DNA from: Lysobacter gummosus
GTDB lineage: Bacteria; Pseudomonadota; Gammaproteobacteria; Xanthomonadales; Xanthomonadaceae
Direction of reading: 5' to 3'
Assembly (NCBI RefSeq): GCF_001442805.1
Contig: NZ_CP011131.1
Coordinates: 4,092,001 to 4,156,000, forward strand
DNA: 64,000 nucleotides
Below the pieces are notes generated by a model that saw only the letters and a list, made by a program, of their open reading frames with translations, made no database searches and had not been told where the DNA came from. The position numbers and the translations under genes were made by a program. Position 1 is the stretch's first letter, and each line of letters opens with the position of its first letter. Positions 30,405 through 38,831 of the stretch are shown here, one piece after another.

Positions 30405-30671
30405 TTATGCCGTCGTCGCAGCGGATTCTTCGGCGCGCTCGCCGAACTGGCTATCGAGATATCCGGCCAACTCGCGGATATTCGGATAATCGAACAACCA
30501 CTCCAGTTCGATCTCTACTCCAAGGTCGTCCTGCAAGGCGCGGGTCAACCGCAGCCCCATCAGCGAATCCACGCCCTGCTCGGCGAACGATTGTTCCACC
30601 GATATCTGCGCAGGCTCGATCTGCATCACGTCCGCCATCGCATTCCTGAGCCACTGCTCGCGATTACTCAT
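30405..30671 (-). CDS. Stand-alone acyl carrier protein
   Basis: 88 residues. The phosphopantetheine attachment site is GVDSLMGLRL, with the Ser in DSL near residue 36. It is followed by the ELEWLFDYPNIRELAGYL helix pattern typical of PKS/FAAL-type carriers rather than of the NRPS carrier domains here ([10 protein letters not shown]). It sits between the fatty acyl-AMP ligase (49 bp upstream) and NRPS1 (23 bp downstream) on the same strand. Its likely job is therefore to accept the activated fatty acid and pass it to the starter condensation domain of NRPS1. A G-rich run (GGGGG) 5 nt before ATG may serve as ribosome site. The call is firm; the partner relation is inferred from gene order. Confidence 0.93.
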   Translation of the reverse strand: MSNREQWLRNAMADVMQIEPAQISVEQSFAEQGVDSLMGLRLTRALQDDLGVEIELEWLFDYPNIRELAGYLDSQFGERAEESAATTA

Positions 30672-30720
30672 CCCTGCCCCCGAACTGTTCCAACACGCCC
30701 GCCGACACGCGGGCGAACCT

Positions 30721-32370
30721 TCAAACTTCTACCGCGGGCTCCCACACGCCCGCGAGGTAATCCATCCGGCATTGCGCGCGCCGGACCTTGCCGCTGGACG
30801 TGCGCGGCAGACTGCCCGGCGCGATCAGCACCACTTCCGACAGCGGCAAGCCGTACGCCGCACTGACGCTGGCGCGCATCGCGCGCGCGACCTCGTCCCA
30901 CTCGGACCGGCGGCGCAGCCATTCGCGCTTGAGTTCGAACACGACCACCACCGACTCGCGTCCACCGTCTTCGATCGAGAACGCCGCGCCGCCCGCCTGA
31001 CGCAACGCGCCGTGGCTGCGCTCGCATTCGTGCTCGATGTCCTGCGGCGCGTACTTGCGCCCGCTGACGATGATCAGATCCTTGAGTCGTCCAGCGATGT
31101 AGAGCTGATCGTCGCTGATGAAACCCAGATCGCCGGTGCGCAGATAAGCCTCGTCGCCGCCTTCGATGCGGGCGCCGAAAATCCGCGCACTGAGCTCCGG
31201 CCGTCGCCAATAACCTCGCGCAACGCTTGCGCTGCTGACCCAAATCTCGCCGACCTCGCCGGCGCGCACGCGCAGCTGCGTGTCTGGATCGACGATTTCG
31301 AGCCGAACGTCTCCGCGCACATGGCCGCAGCCGACCACCCGCGCGCCCTCGCGATGCGCGAACCGCGGCGCCTGCCCGACCGAGGTGCCGGTGATGAACA
31401 GCGTCGACTCGGCCATGCCGTAGCACGGATAGAACGCGCCCGCGTCGAAACCGTAAGCGCCGTAGCGATCGCCGAAGCGTTCGATCGTGCTCGCCTTGAT
31501 CGGTTCGGCGCCGCAGAACGCCACCCGCCAACACGACAGATCGACGCCCTGCAGTTGTTCATCGCTGACCGAGCCGGCGGCCAGTTCGTACATGAAATTC
31601 GGACCGCCGCTGACGGTCACGCGGTATCTGGAAATGATCTGCAGCCAGCGCTCGGGGTACTGGACGAACTCCGCCGGCGACATGAATCCGGCCGAACAAC
31701 CCGAGTACATCAGCTGCAGTACGCCGCCGACCAACCCCATGTCGTGGAACAGCGGCAAAGCGGTAAAAAGTACCGAATCGGCGCTGATTTCCATCGCTTC
31801 CCGGATCGACGCGCAGTTGTCGATCAGGTTGCCGTGGGTGACGATCACGCCCTTCGGATCGCCGGTCGATCCGGAGGTGTATTGAAGGAACGCCGGCGCA
31901 TCGGCTTCGGGCGAAACCGGGCGCCATGGCTCGGCCGAGCTCACGAACGCATCCGACGGTTCGCGCAAGTCGATCTTGATCAGCGCCTCGCCGCCTTCGT
32001 GCAATTCCGCCTGCAGCAATTCGTCGGCGTCGAACAATAGCGCGCGCGCCTGCGCGTCGCCGACGATCAACTGCAAGCGGCTCTGCAACACCTGCCGGCG
32101 CGGCGGCGCGGTCGGCACCGCGACCACGCCGGCCAGCAAACATGCATAGAACGCCTCGACGAATGTCGCCTGCGATTTGCACACCAGCACCGCGCGCTCA
32201 CCGCGCAAGCCCATCGCCTGCAACCGCTGCGCCAGCGCGGACGAACGCCGCCATAATTCGCCGAAGCTGAGGTCTTCCGGGATCAGCGAAGCGCCCTTGA
32301 AGAAGCGGCATGCGATTCGATCGGGCTGCGAAAGCCCTCGCTCGTGCACGATATTGGGAAAAGTCGACAT
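30721..32370 (-). CDS. Fatty acyl-AMP ligase (FAAL)
   Basis: 549 residues from the ATG at 32370. An upstream ATG at 32430 would add 20 residues, but the stretch MSTFPNIVHERG looks like the true family start. AMP-binding motifs seen: YTSGSTGDPKGVI, GMAESTLF, RTGDLGF and a C-terminal region with GRLKDLIIVSGRKYAPQDIE, a pattern usual for FAALs that load acyl carrier proteins. Enzymes of this family make acyl-adenylates from free fatty acids and transfer them to a carrier protein, without CoA. The candidate ribosome site (AAGGAG) is about 12 nt from ATG, slightly long. It is the first gene of the minus-strand operon and should supply the lipid tail of the peptide. Chain length and hydroxylation cannot be read from the sequence. 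Confidence 0.95.
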   Translation of the reverse strand: MSTFPNIVHERGLSQPDRIACRFFKGASLIPEDLSFGELWRRSSALAQRLQAMGLRGERAVLVCKSQATFVEAFYACLLAGVVAVPTAPPRRQVLQSRLQLIVGDAQARALLFDADELLQAELHEGGEALIKIDLREPSDAFVSSAEPWRPVSPEADAPAFLQYTSGSTGDPKGVIVTHGNLIDNCASIREAMEISADSVLFTALPLFHDMGLVGGVLQLMYSGCSAGFMSPAEFVQYPERWLQIISRYRVTVSGGPNFMYELAAGSVSDEQLQGVDLSCWRVAFCGAEPIKASTIERFGDRYGAYGFDAGAFYPCYGMAESTLFITGTSVGQAPRFAHREGARVVGCGHVRGDVRLEIVDPDTQLRVRAGEVGEIWVSSASVARGYWRRPELSARIFGARIEGGDEAYLRTGDLGFISDDQLYIAGRLKDLIIVSGRKYAPQDIEHECERSHGALRQAGGAAFSIEDGGRESVVVVFELKREWLRRRSEWDEVARAMRASVSAAYGLPLSEVVLIAPGSLPRTSSGKVRRAQCRMDYLAGVWEPAVEV

Positions 32371-33016
32371 GCCGTCTTCCCGCTCCTTCCTTGGTTGTGC
32401 GGTCGCACCTGTCAAGCCCGCCCGGCACATTCAGCTCGCGCTAAATGCGACACAGGTCGCTACTCGTTCAGGCTTAGCCCCCAGATCGGCGCGCTCGATA
32501 TATCACGCGCAAAACTTGCTAACCGCTTCGAGGTAAGTTATCCATATGTCGCACAGAAAGGAAGCACGCATGTACGGAAATGTGATTCATCGCAGTGTTC
32601 ATTGCCATGCACTATCACACACATATAGAGCATCGGATCGCAGTCAGTTGTTGATGTGTCACGCAGATGTTGCATTCGGCGAAATTTGAATCACGCTACG
32701 ATCACGTAGCATAGCGTCTCGGAAACCGTGCATCGTTGATGAGTGCCACAACGCCATCATGAATTTGCCACGCAGGCAGGGATATGCCGCTACTACATCT
32801 CCTCGCCGTCGCAAGAACTGATACCACCGGCACGCGACCGGATTGCGCAGGGGAGGCGCATCGCAACTCATGAATTCATTCCACTTCGACATGAGTCGTC
32901 GCCTCGCGCGCGCGTGCGGCGGCGTATGGCCGTCGCTTCGGCGCTGATCCGAACGCGTCCCGCGCGAACTTCGCCCACCTTTATTAATTGTCGTTACGCG
33001 ACACCGGTCCGACCTC
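32371..33016. promoter_or_regulatory. Divergent intergenic region between the NRPS operon and the acylase-exporter operon
   Basis: 646 bp with no convincing gene and visibly richer in A/T than its flanks between about 32490 and 32720. Promoters for both operons should lie here. On the minus strand a TGATATAT stretch around 32498-32506 could be an extended -10 for the lipopeptide operon, but no good -35 accompanies it. Plus-strand signals for the acylase are not clear. A short perfect inverted repeat is at 32695-32710. A small ORF can be drawn across 32743-33198, but it has no family features and overlaps the acylase start. Confidence 0.5.
32695..32710. repeat. Perfect inverted repeat GCTACG-ATCA-CGTAGC
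   Basis: Six-base arms separated by four bases, in the centre of the divergent intergenic region. It could be an operator or a small hairpin. There is no T-run next to it, so it is not an intrinsic terminator. The link to regulation is inference from position only. Confidence 0.4.
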
Positions 33017-35485
33017 ATGAGATTGCCGATGTACTTGCGCAGCCACCCACTGACCGCACGACTGATCGTGTTCGTGCTGTTGCCGCTGCTGGGTTGCGCG
33101 TTGTGGATGTGGAGCAACGTCAGGAACAGCCTTCCGTCCGAGGGCACGATCCAGATCACCGAAGGCGTCGGCGCGCCGGTCACGCTGTCGCGCGATGAGC
33201 ACGGCGTCGTGCACGTCAGTGCCGGCAATGACCGCGACGCGTTCTTCGCCATCGGCTATGCGCAGGCGCAAGACCGCTTGTGGCAACTGGAGTTGCAGCG
33301 GCGCATGGCGCGCGGCCGGCTCAGCGAGGTGCTCGGCAAGGACAGCATCGACGCCGACGTTCTGTTCCGCACGCTGGGTCTTTACGAATCGGCGCGATCG
33401 GCCTGGCCGGCCTTGAGCGCGCCGGCGCGGGCCTCGCTCACCGCCTACACCGCGGGCATCAACGCCAGGCTGGCGCACACCGCGCAACTGCCGGCGGAAT
33501 TCCGCATTCTCGGCGTGAAGCCCGAGCCGTGGACCGAGATCGATTCGCTCGCCTGGATCAAGGTGTTCGCGCTGGACCTGGGCGGCAACTATCGTCGCGA
33601 AATCGATCGCTTTGTTGCCCAGAGCGCGCTGACGCCGGAGCAGGTCGCGATCTTCTTTCCGGAGTATCCCGCGCAGGCGCCGACCACGGTCGCTTCGGTC
33701 GAACAAGCGCAAAGCCTGCTGGCGATGGCCGATTCGCAGCACGAGCTGCAAAGCAAGCTGCGCCTGGCCGCGCCCAACACCGGCAGCAACGCCTGGGCCG
33801 TCGCCGGCCGGCATACCGCCGACGGCGGCGCCCTGCTCGCCAACGATCCCCACCTGGGCCTACAGATTCCGTCGCTGTGGTATGCGATCAGCGTGGACAC
33901 GCCGACGCTCAAAGTCTCCGGCATGAGCCTGATCGGCCTGCCGGTGGTGGTGTTCGGCCGCAACGCACAGATCGCCTGGGGCGGCACCAACATGATGGCC
34001 GACACCCAGGACCTGTTCTTCGAACGCGCCGACGCGAGCGGAGCGAACTACGAGACCGACGGCGTCTGGCAACCGTTCCAGGTGCGCAGCGAAGTCTTCA
34101 ACGTCCGCGCCGACTTCCCGGAAAAGCTTCGTCGCCAGTACGCGCCGGTGACGCTGCAGGTGCGCAGCAGCCGCCACGGGCCGATCATCAGCGATCACTT
34201 CAAGGTGTTCGACCAACCCGTGGCGCTGCGCTGGACCAGCCTGGACGCGGCCGATACCAGTTACGAAGCCTTCTTCCGCATGAACTATGCGCGCGACTGG
34301 AACGAGTTCAAGCAGGCCTTGAGCCATCACGTCGCGCCAGCGATGAACATGCTCTACGCCGATCGCGCCGGCAACATCGGCTATCTCGGCGCAGGCCGCA
34401 TTCCGGTGCGCAGCCGCGGCGAAGGCACTATCCCCTCGCCCGGCTGGGATTCCAGCTACGGTTGGTCCGGCGAAGTGCCGCCCACGCAATGGCCGCAGGC
34501 GTACAACCCGCCGTCGGGTTACCTGGTCAGCGCGAACAACCGCGTGGTCGGCGAGGACTATCCCTATTTCGTCTCGCACGACTGGGCTTCGCCGGCGCGG
34601 GCGCAACGCATCGAACAACTGTTGCGGCAACGCATCGGCTCCGGCCGCAAACTTGTCGCCGAGGATATGCAACGCATCCAGGCCGACACCGTCGACCTGG
34701 ACGCCGCCGCGATGATGACGCGTCTTCGCGAGCGCTTGCCGCAAGGCGAGCACGGCGCTCAGGCTGCCACCTACCTGCGCGGCTGGAACGGCGACATGCG
34801 CGCCGACAGTCAGGCCGCGAGCATCTTCCACGTGTGGATGCAGCATTTCCGCAGCACCTTGTTCGCCGATCAGCTGCAGGGCACCTGGAACAACCCGCAA
34901 CGCACGCGCCTGCTGCGACGGCTCGGCGATAGCGTGCGCCTGGAGCGGCTCGGCCGCTTGATCCAGGACGACCCGACCGGCTGGTGCGACAACCGCGACA
35001 CGTCGCGACGCGAAACCTGCGAGCAGGCGCTGGCCAGTTCCCAGGCCAGCGCCCTGGATGAACTGCACAAACTGCGAGGCGGCTGGAGCATGCGCGACTG
35101 GCAGTGGGGGCAAGTGCAGAAGACCGTGTACACGCATATCCCGATGAGCGCCATGAAGCCTCTGGACAAGGTGTTCGAGCGCCGGATCGGCAACGGCGGG
35201 TCCAGCAATTCCATCAACGTGGCCTCGTCCAACTTCGCCTACGCCGACGGTTACCTGCAGGACTTCGGCGCGGGTTTTCGCCAGGTGATCGCACTCAGCC
35301 CCAGGCAGGTGACGCATTGGTACATGAATTCGACCGGGCAATCGGGTAATGCGATGAGTCCGCACTACGACGACATGGTCGAACCGTTCCGCGATGTCCG
35401 CTATTACCGTTTGCGCACCTCCGCCGACGGTGCCCTCCCCGCGCCGAACACCGCTTCGATGGCGGCGGCAGGAGCCAGCCGATGA
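33017..35485 (+). CDS. Penicillin acylase family protein (Ntn hydrolase), PvdQ/acyl-amide hydrolase type
   Basis: 822 residues. The N-terminus has a basic start and a hydrophobic segment (LIVFVLLPLLGCALWMW, about residues 16-32), so it is exported or membrane-anchored in the periplasm. The family's self-cleavage and catalytic site is visible as NTGSNAWAVAG. Ser257 would become the N-terminal nucleophile of the beta chain, leaving a beta chain of about 566 residues, usual for the family. Further family motifs: DRLWQLELQRR and ANDPHLGLQIP. Members hydrolyse amide bonds of acylated substrates (penicillins, acyl-homoserine lactones, the acyl chain of pyoverdine precursor). Its stop overlaps the next start as ATGA, coupling it to the exporter. 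Its place next to an acyl-initiated NRPS suggests deacylation or other trimming of the lipopeptide. No clear ribosome site precedes ATG 33017 or the in-frame ATG 33029. Confidence 0.92.
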   Translation: MRLPMYLRSHPLTARLIVFVLLPLLGCALWMWSNVRNSLPSEGTIQITEGVGAPVTLSRDEHGVVHVSAGNDRDAFFAIGYAQAQDRLWQLELQRRMARGRLSEVLGKDSIDADVLFRTLGLYESARSAWPALSAPARASLTAYTAGINARLAHTAQLPAEFRILGVKPEPWTEIDSLAWIKVFALDLGGNYRREIDRFVAQSALTPEQVAIFFPEYPAQAPTTVASVEQAQSLLAMADSQHELQSKLRLAAPNTGSNAWAVAGRHTADGGALLANDPHLGLQIPSLWYAISVDTPTLKVSGMSLIGLPVVVFGRNAQIAWGGTNMMADTQDLFFERADASGANYETDGVWQPFQVRSEVFNVRADFPEKLRRQYAPVTLQVRSSRHGPIISDHFKVFDQPVALRWTSLDAADTSYEAFFRMNYARDWNEFKQALSHHVAPAMNMLYADRAGNIGYLGAGRIPVRSRGEGTIPSPGWDSSYGWSGEVPPTQWPQAYNPPSGYLVSANNRVVGEDYPYFVSHDWASPARAQRIEQLLRQRIGSGRKLVAEDMQRIQADTVDLDAAAMMTRLRERLPQGEHGAQAATYLRGWNGDMRADSQAASIFHVWMQHFRSTLFADQLQGTWNNPQRTRLLRRLGDSVRLERLGRLIQDDPTGWCDNRDTSRRETCEQALASSQASALDELHKLRGGWSMRDWQWGQVQKTVYTHIPMSAMKPLDKVFERRIGNGGSSNSINVASSNFAYADGYLQDFGAGFRQVIALSPRQVTHWYMNSTGQSGNAMSPHYDDMVEPFRDVRYYRLRTSADGALPAPNTASMAAAGASR

Positions 35486-37329
35486 AATTGTTCAGCCAAT
35501 TCTCCGCACGCGCGCCCAACCGGGTGTTCGTCTCGATCCTGCTCGGCGGCCTGTCCGGCATCTGCTATTCGCTGCTGATTCCGCTGGTGCTCAGCGTGAT
35601 CAAGGACGGCGACCGCCGCTTCGACGAAGTCGCGGCGGCGCCGACGCACCTGTTCGGACTGGAGATCGCCAACGCGCCATTCGCCGCGGTGTTCGCGCTG
35701 GTGTGCGTGTTCATCCTGGTGGCGCGCACGCTATCGCAAATCATGCTGACCCGGGTCGCCATCGACGTGGCCTCGGACCTGCGCACGCGGATGTACGCGC
35801 GCATCGCCAACGCGCCCTTGCCGGCGCTGGAACGCATCGGCGCGGCGCGCATGATCGCCGCCCTGACCACCGACGTGCCGCGCATCGTGCTGGGCGCGCG
35901 GATGATGCCGGACCTGTTGATCAACATCGTCACCCTGATCGGCATGCTCGGCTTCCTGCTGGTGCTCAACTCGGATGTGTTCGTGTTCGTGCTGGGCTGC
36001 ATCGCCTTCGGCGTGGCCAGCTATCAGATCCCGATGCTGTTCGGCCGCCGCCATTTCATACGCGCGCGTCACGGTTTCGATGGATTGCAGGAGTCCATCC
36101 AGGGCCTGATCCACGGCATCAAGGAACTCAAGCTCAACGACAGCAAGCGCCAGGCGTTTTTCGACGATGTGCTGATGGCGCACGAGCATCAGGTCCGCTC
36201 CAGCGAGAAGGCCGGCCACACCCTGGTGCGCGCGGCGAGCAATTACGGCGACCTGCTCAGCTTCTTCGTGATCGGCTCGATCCTCTTCATTTTCGTCAAC
36301 TATCATCTGGTCAGCACGCCGGAGCTGATCGGCGTGATCATGGCCCTGCTCTACATCACCGGTCCGGTGGCGATGATCCTCAACTACATCCCGCAGTTGA
36401 CGGTCTCGCGCGTGTCGGTACAGCGGGTGGCGAAGCTGTTCGAGGAAATTCCCGCCGAGTCGATCGACACCGTGCAGGAGCCGGCCGCGCAATGGGACTG
36501 CGTGCGCTTCGAACAGGTCAGCTATCACCATCAGGCCGCCGAGGGCGCGGGCTTCCAGGTCGGGCCGCTGGATCTGCAGATCCGCAAAGGCCAGATCACT
36601 TTCATTGTCGGCGGCAACGGCTCGGGTAAATCGACGCTGAGCAAGCTGATCACCCTGCACTACCGCCCGACCGGCGGCAATATCCACTTCGGCGAACAGA
36701 CGCTCAGCGACGCCACCATCGGCTCGCTGCGCCAGTCGATCGGCGCGATCTATTCCGACTACTACCTGTTCGACCGCGTACTCGGCTCCGAGGAACGCGA
36801 ACGGTTGACCGAACTGGTCGAGCATTACCTCAAGGCGCTGCAACTCGACCACAAGGTGAAGTACCGCGACGGCAAGTTCTCCACCCTGTCGCTATCCGAC
36901 GGCCAGCGCCGCCGCATGGCGCTGCTGGCGGCGATTCTCGACGACAAGGACCTGTACCTGTTCGACGAATGGGCCGCCGACCAGGACCCGACCTTCAAGG
37001 CGGTGTTCTATTACGAAATCCTGCCGGCGCTGAAGCGGCGCAACAAGGCGATCGTCGCGATCAGCCACGACGATCGTTACTTCGACGTCGCCGATCAGGT
37101 GGTGACGCTGGAGGACGGCAAGCTGGCCAGCGTGACTGTGCGCGAGAGCGAATACGTCAACGAGTCGGGGGCGACGGGTGGGCCGAAGTTCGTGATGCGG
37201 GGCGGACAAGACCGGGACGTTGTGGCCACGCACGATGCGACCACGGATATCGAGGATTCGATCCCGCACAGCACCGAAGCGCTCGTGCGCAACGAACTGG
37301 CGCAATTGGCTTCGAACGATGGGGCTTGA
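35482..37329 (+). CDS. Cyclic-peptide export ABC transporter, SyrD/PvdE type
   Basis: 615 residues, a fused transmembrane and ATPase half-transporter. The first 310 residues hold about six hydrophobic segments. The ATPase domain has Walker A GGNGSGKST (near residue 378), a degenerate signature LSDGQRRR, Walker B LYLFDEWAADQDP and the H-loop AISHDD. The DEWAADQDP sequence and overall layout are typical of the cyclic peptide transporter family that includes SyrD (syringomycin) and PvdE (pyoverdine). It has a C-terminal tail of about 75 residues after the last motif. Translation is coupled to the acylase by a 4-bp overlap. It most likely moves the NRPS product from cytoplasm to periplasm, where the acylase would meet it. 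Confidence 0.94.
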   Translation: MKLFSQFSARAPNRVFVSILLGGLSGICYSLLIPLVLSVIKDGDRRFDEVAAAPTHLFGLEIANAPFAAVFALVCVFILVARTLSQIMLTRVAIDVASDLRTRMYARIANAPLPALERIGAARMIAALTTDVPRIVLGARMMPDLLINIVTLIGMLGFLLVLNSDVFVFVLGCIAFGVASYQIPMLFGRRHFIRARHGFDGLQESIQGLIHGIKELKLNDSKRQAFFDDVLMAHEHQVRSSEKAGHTLVRAASNYGDLLSFFVIGSILFIFVNYHLVSTPELIGVIMALLYITGPVAMILNYIPQLTVSRVSVQRVAKLFEEIPAESIDTVQEPAAQWDCVRFEQVSYHHQAAEGAGFQVGPLDLQIRKGQITFIVGGNGSGKSTLSKLITLHYRPTGGNIHFGEQTLSDATIGSLRQSIGAIYSDYYLFDRVLGSEERERLTELVEHYLKALQLDHKVKYRDGKFSTLSLSDGQRRRMALLAAILDDKDLYLFDEWAADQDPTFKAVFYYEILPALKRRNKAIVAISHDDRYFDVADQVVTLEDGKLASVTVRESEYVNESGATGGPKFVMRGGQDRDVVATHDATTDIEDSIPHSTEALVRNELAQLASNDGA

Positions 37330-37361
37330 TGCTGAGCCGATGCAGCCGGTGTCAGTCGAAG

Positions 37362-37387
37362 GTTCGAGTCGTACGAACTGGATTTTT
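37362..37387 (+). terminator. Possible weak intrinsic terminator after the exporter gene
   Basis: A five-base stem (GTTCG / CGAAC) with a seven-base loop is followed four bases later by five T residues. It lies in the 76 bp between the convergent exporter and TPR genes, where a terminator is expected. The stem is short, so the call is tentative. Confidence 0.35.
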
Positions 37388-37405
37388 CGCTATTTGCGTG
37401 AGCTC

Positions 37406-38551
37406 TTAGCGCCGGCCTTCGCCGGACTGCAAACGCAGCTTCAGCTGGCGGGCGAACTCGCGCGCCGGCACGGCTTTGTCTTGCAGCAGACCGTCGAGCA
37501 ATGCCTCGGCACCCGCCTCGTCCCCCCGCGCCTGCAGCAGCAACGACTGCGCGTAGCGCGCGGTCGGCGAGTTCGCATCCAATCGTTGAGCGCGCTTGAG
37601 TTCGAGTTCGGCTCCGGCGTGATCGCCTCGTAGCACCGAAATCAACGCCAACCCGCCGTGGGTATCGGCAAAGTTGCGATCGACCTCGTAGGCGCCGCGA
37701 TAACTCGCCAGCGCAGCGTCCTGATCGCCTTGCAATAGCTGCGCCCAGGCCAGCGCGTGCCAAGTGCCGATATGATCCGGCATCGCCCGCACGGCGTTCT
37801 CGACAGTGACCCGCGCCGCCGGCAGATCGCGTTGAAGCATTTGCAACTGCCCGTAGCCGGAAAGCGCGCGCCCCGAGTTCGGATGAAGCCGCAATGCCTC
37901 TTGCAAACGAGCATGAGCGAGATCCAGCTCAGCGCGCCACAACGACTGCGTGCCAGCGACCAACAAGGCTTCATGCTGGCCGGGATCGAGCGCCAAAGCG
38001 GTTGCGGCGGCGGTTTCGGCAAGATCCTGATGACCCGCGTCGAACAACGTCAGCGCCCGCACCCCATGAGCCGAAGCATCTTCAGGCGCCGCCGTCGTCG
38101 CTTCGTCCAACAGCGCGATCCCCGCGTCGTATTCTCCCGATATGGCGAAGGTGCGCGCCTTCAGTATCAGCAAGACCGGTTCGCGGCCGAACCGCAGCAG
38201 AGCCTGATCGATACTCGCGTGGGCGGCATCAAGACGCCGCAGGCACAGTTGGCTGAAGGCCAGATCGTGCAGAACCGCCAAACTATCGTCACCTGACGCC
38301 AGCAGTTGTCGATAGCCGGCTTCGGCCGCCTCGTACCTGCCGCTGATCAGAGCCAGCCTGGCGGCGCGAAACCGCACGCCCGAGTCAACAGCCGATTCGA
38401 CGGACAATCCGCCCAGGACCGCGTCGGCGGCGGCATAGTCCGCGCGCGCGCACAACGCGTCGGCCAGAGCGCACGCCAGATCGGCGTTGTCCGGATCGTG
38501 CCGGAAAAAATCGCGCAACTGCGCGATACGCGCATCCATATCTTCCGCCAT
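37406..38551 (-). CDS. TPR-repeat protein, function unknown
   Basis: 381 residues from the ATG at 38551. This start was chosen over one 32 codons upstream because a strong AAGGAGGT ribosome site lies 5 nt before it. Most of the protein is made of helical tetratricopeptide-like repeats with the usual small and aromatic positions (for example DPDNADLACALADAL, HPNSGRALSGYGQL and DRNFADTHGGLALI). No signal peptide or enzymatic motif is seen. TPR proteins act as protein-binding scaffolds. It is convergent with the exporter and divergent from the Rhs gene. Whether it serves either is not shown by the sequence. Confidence 0.85.
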   Translation of the reverse strand: MAEDMDARIAQLRDFFRHDPDNADLACALADALCARADYAAADAVLGGLSVESAVDSGVRFRAARLALISGRYEAAEAGYRQLLASGDDSLAVLHDLAFSQLCLRRLDAAHASIDQALLRFGREPVLLILKARTFAISGEYDAGIALLDEATTAAPEDASAHGVRALTLFDAGHQDLAETAAATALALDPGQHEALLVAGTQSLWRAELDLAHARLQEALRLHPNSGRALSGYGQLQMLQRDLPAARVTVENAVRAMPDHIGTWHALAWAQLLQGDQDAALASYRGAYEVDRNFADTHGGLALISVLRGDHAGAELELKRAQRLDANSPTARYAQSLLLQARGDEAGAEALLDGLLQDKAVPAREFARQLKLRLQSGEGRR

Positions 38552-38556
38552 CGGAA

Positions 38557-38564
38557 ACCTCCTT
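38557..38564 (-). promoter_or_regulatory. Strong ribosome binding site that fixes the TPR gene start
   Basis: AAGGAGGT on the minus strand, 5 nt before ATG 38551. This is the best Shine-Dalgarno match among the genes of the window. It argues against the longer upstream start at 38647. Confidence 0.8.
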
Positions 38565-38831
38565 GCGATATCGCGAGCCGTTCCGGCCGGGCCGGACGAT
38601 TCATCGCAGCGGATCATGGCCACGACGAAGGCTCGAAGGGCGGCCACGCTATCCCGTCAAAATCGCCGATGTCAATGAAAGCTCCGACCAATATCACAGG
38701 CCCGGTTTTACATGCCTCAAATACTGAATGCCGAATAAATCATAAAAATACAGTCCTAAATAAATTTTCGAAACCCCAGAGAAGTAGTTAGAGACCGCCA
38801 CTGGCGCGGTGCTGTATTTGGGGAATTCGCG
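38565..38831. promoter_or_regulatory. Divergent intergenic region between TPR and Rhs genes
   Basis: About 270 bp without a gene. The part from about 38690 to 38790 is strikingly A/T-rich against the GC-rich surroundings (TAAATCATAAAAATA, CTAAATAAATTTTCG). A plus-strand promoter for the Rhs gene is likely here. I could not fix a -35/-10 pair with normal spacing. A GGGGA ribosome site lies about 8 nt before the Rhs ATG. Confidence 0.45.

Noticed and set aside
32560..32640. TGTGA/TCACA half-sites as a possible CRP/Clp box
   Set aside because: The half-sites do not pair with the required 6-bp spacing.
38552..38647. Upstream start for the TPR protein
   Set aside because: The extra 32 residues have no repeat features, and the strong ribosome site sits before the internal ATG at 38551.
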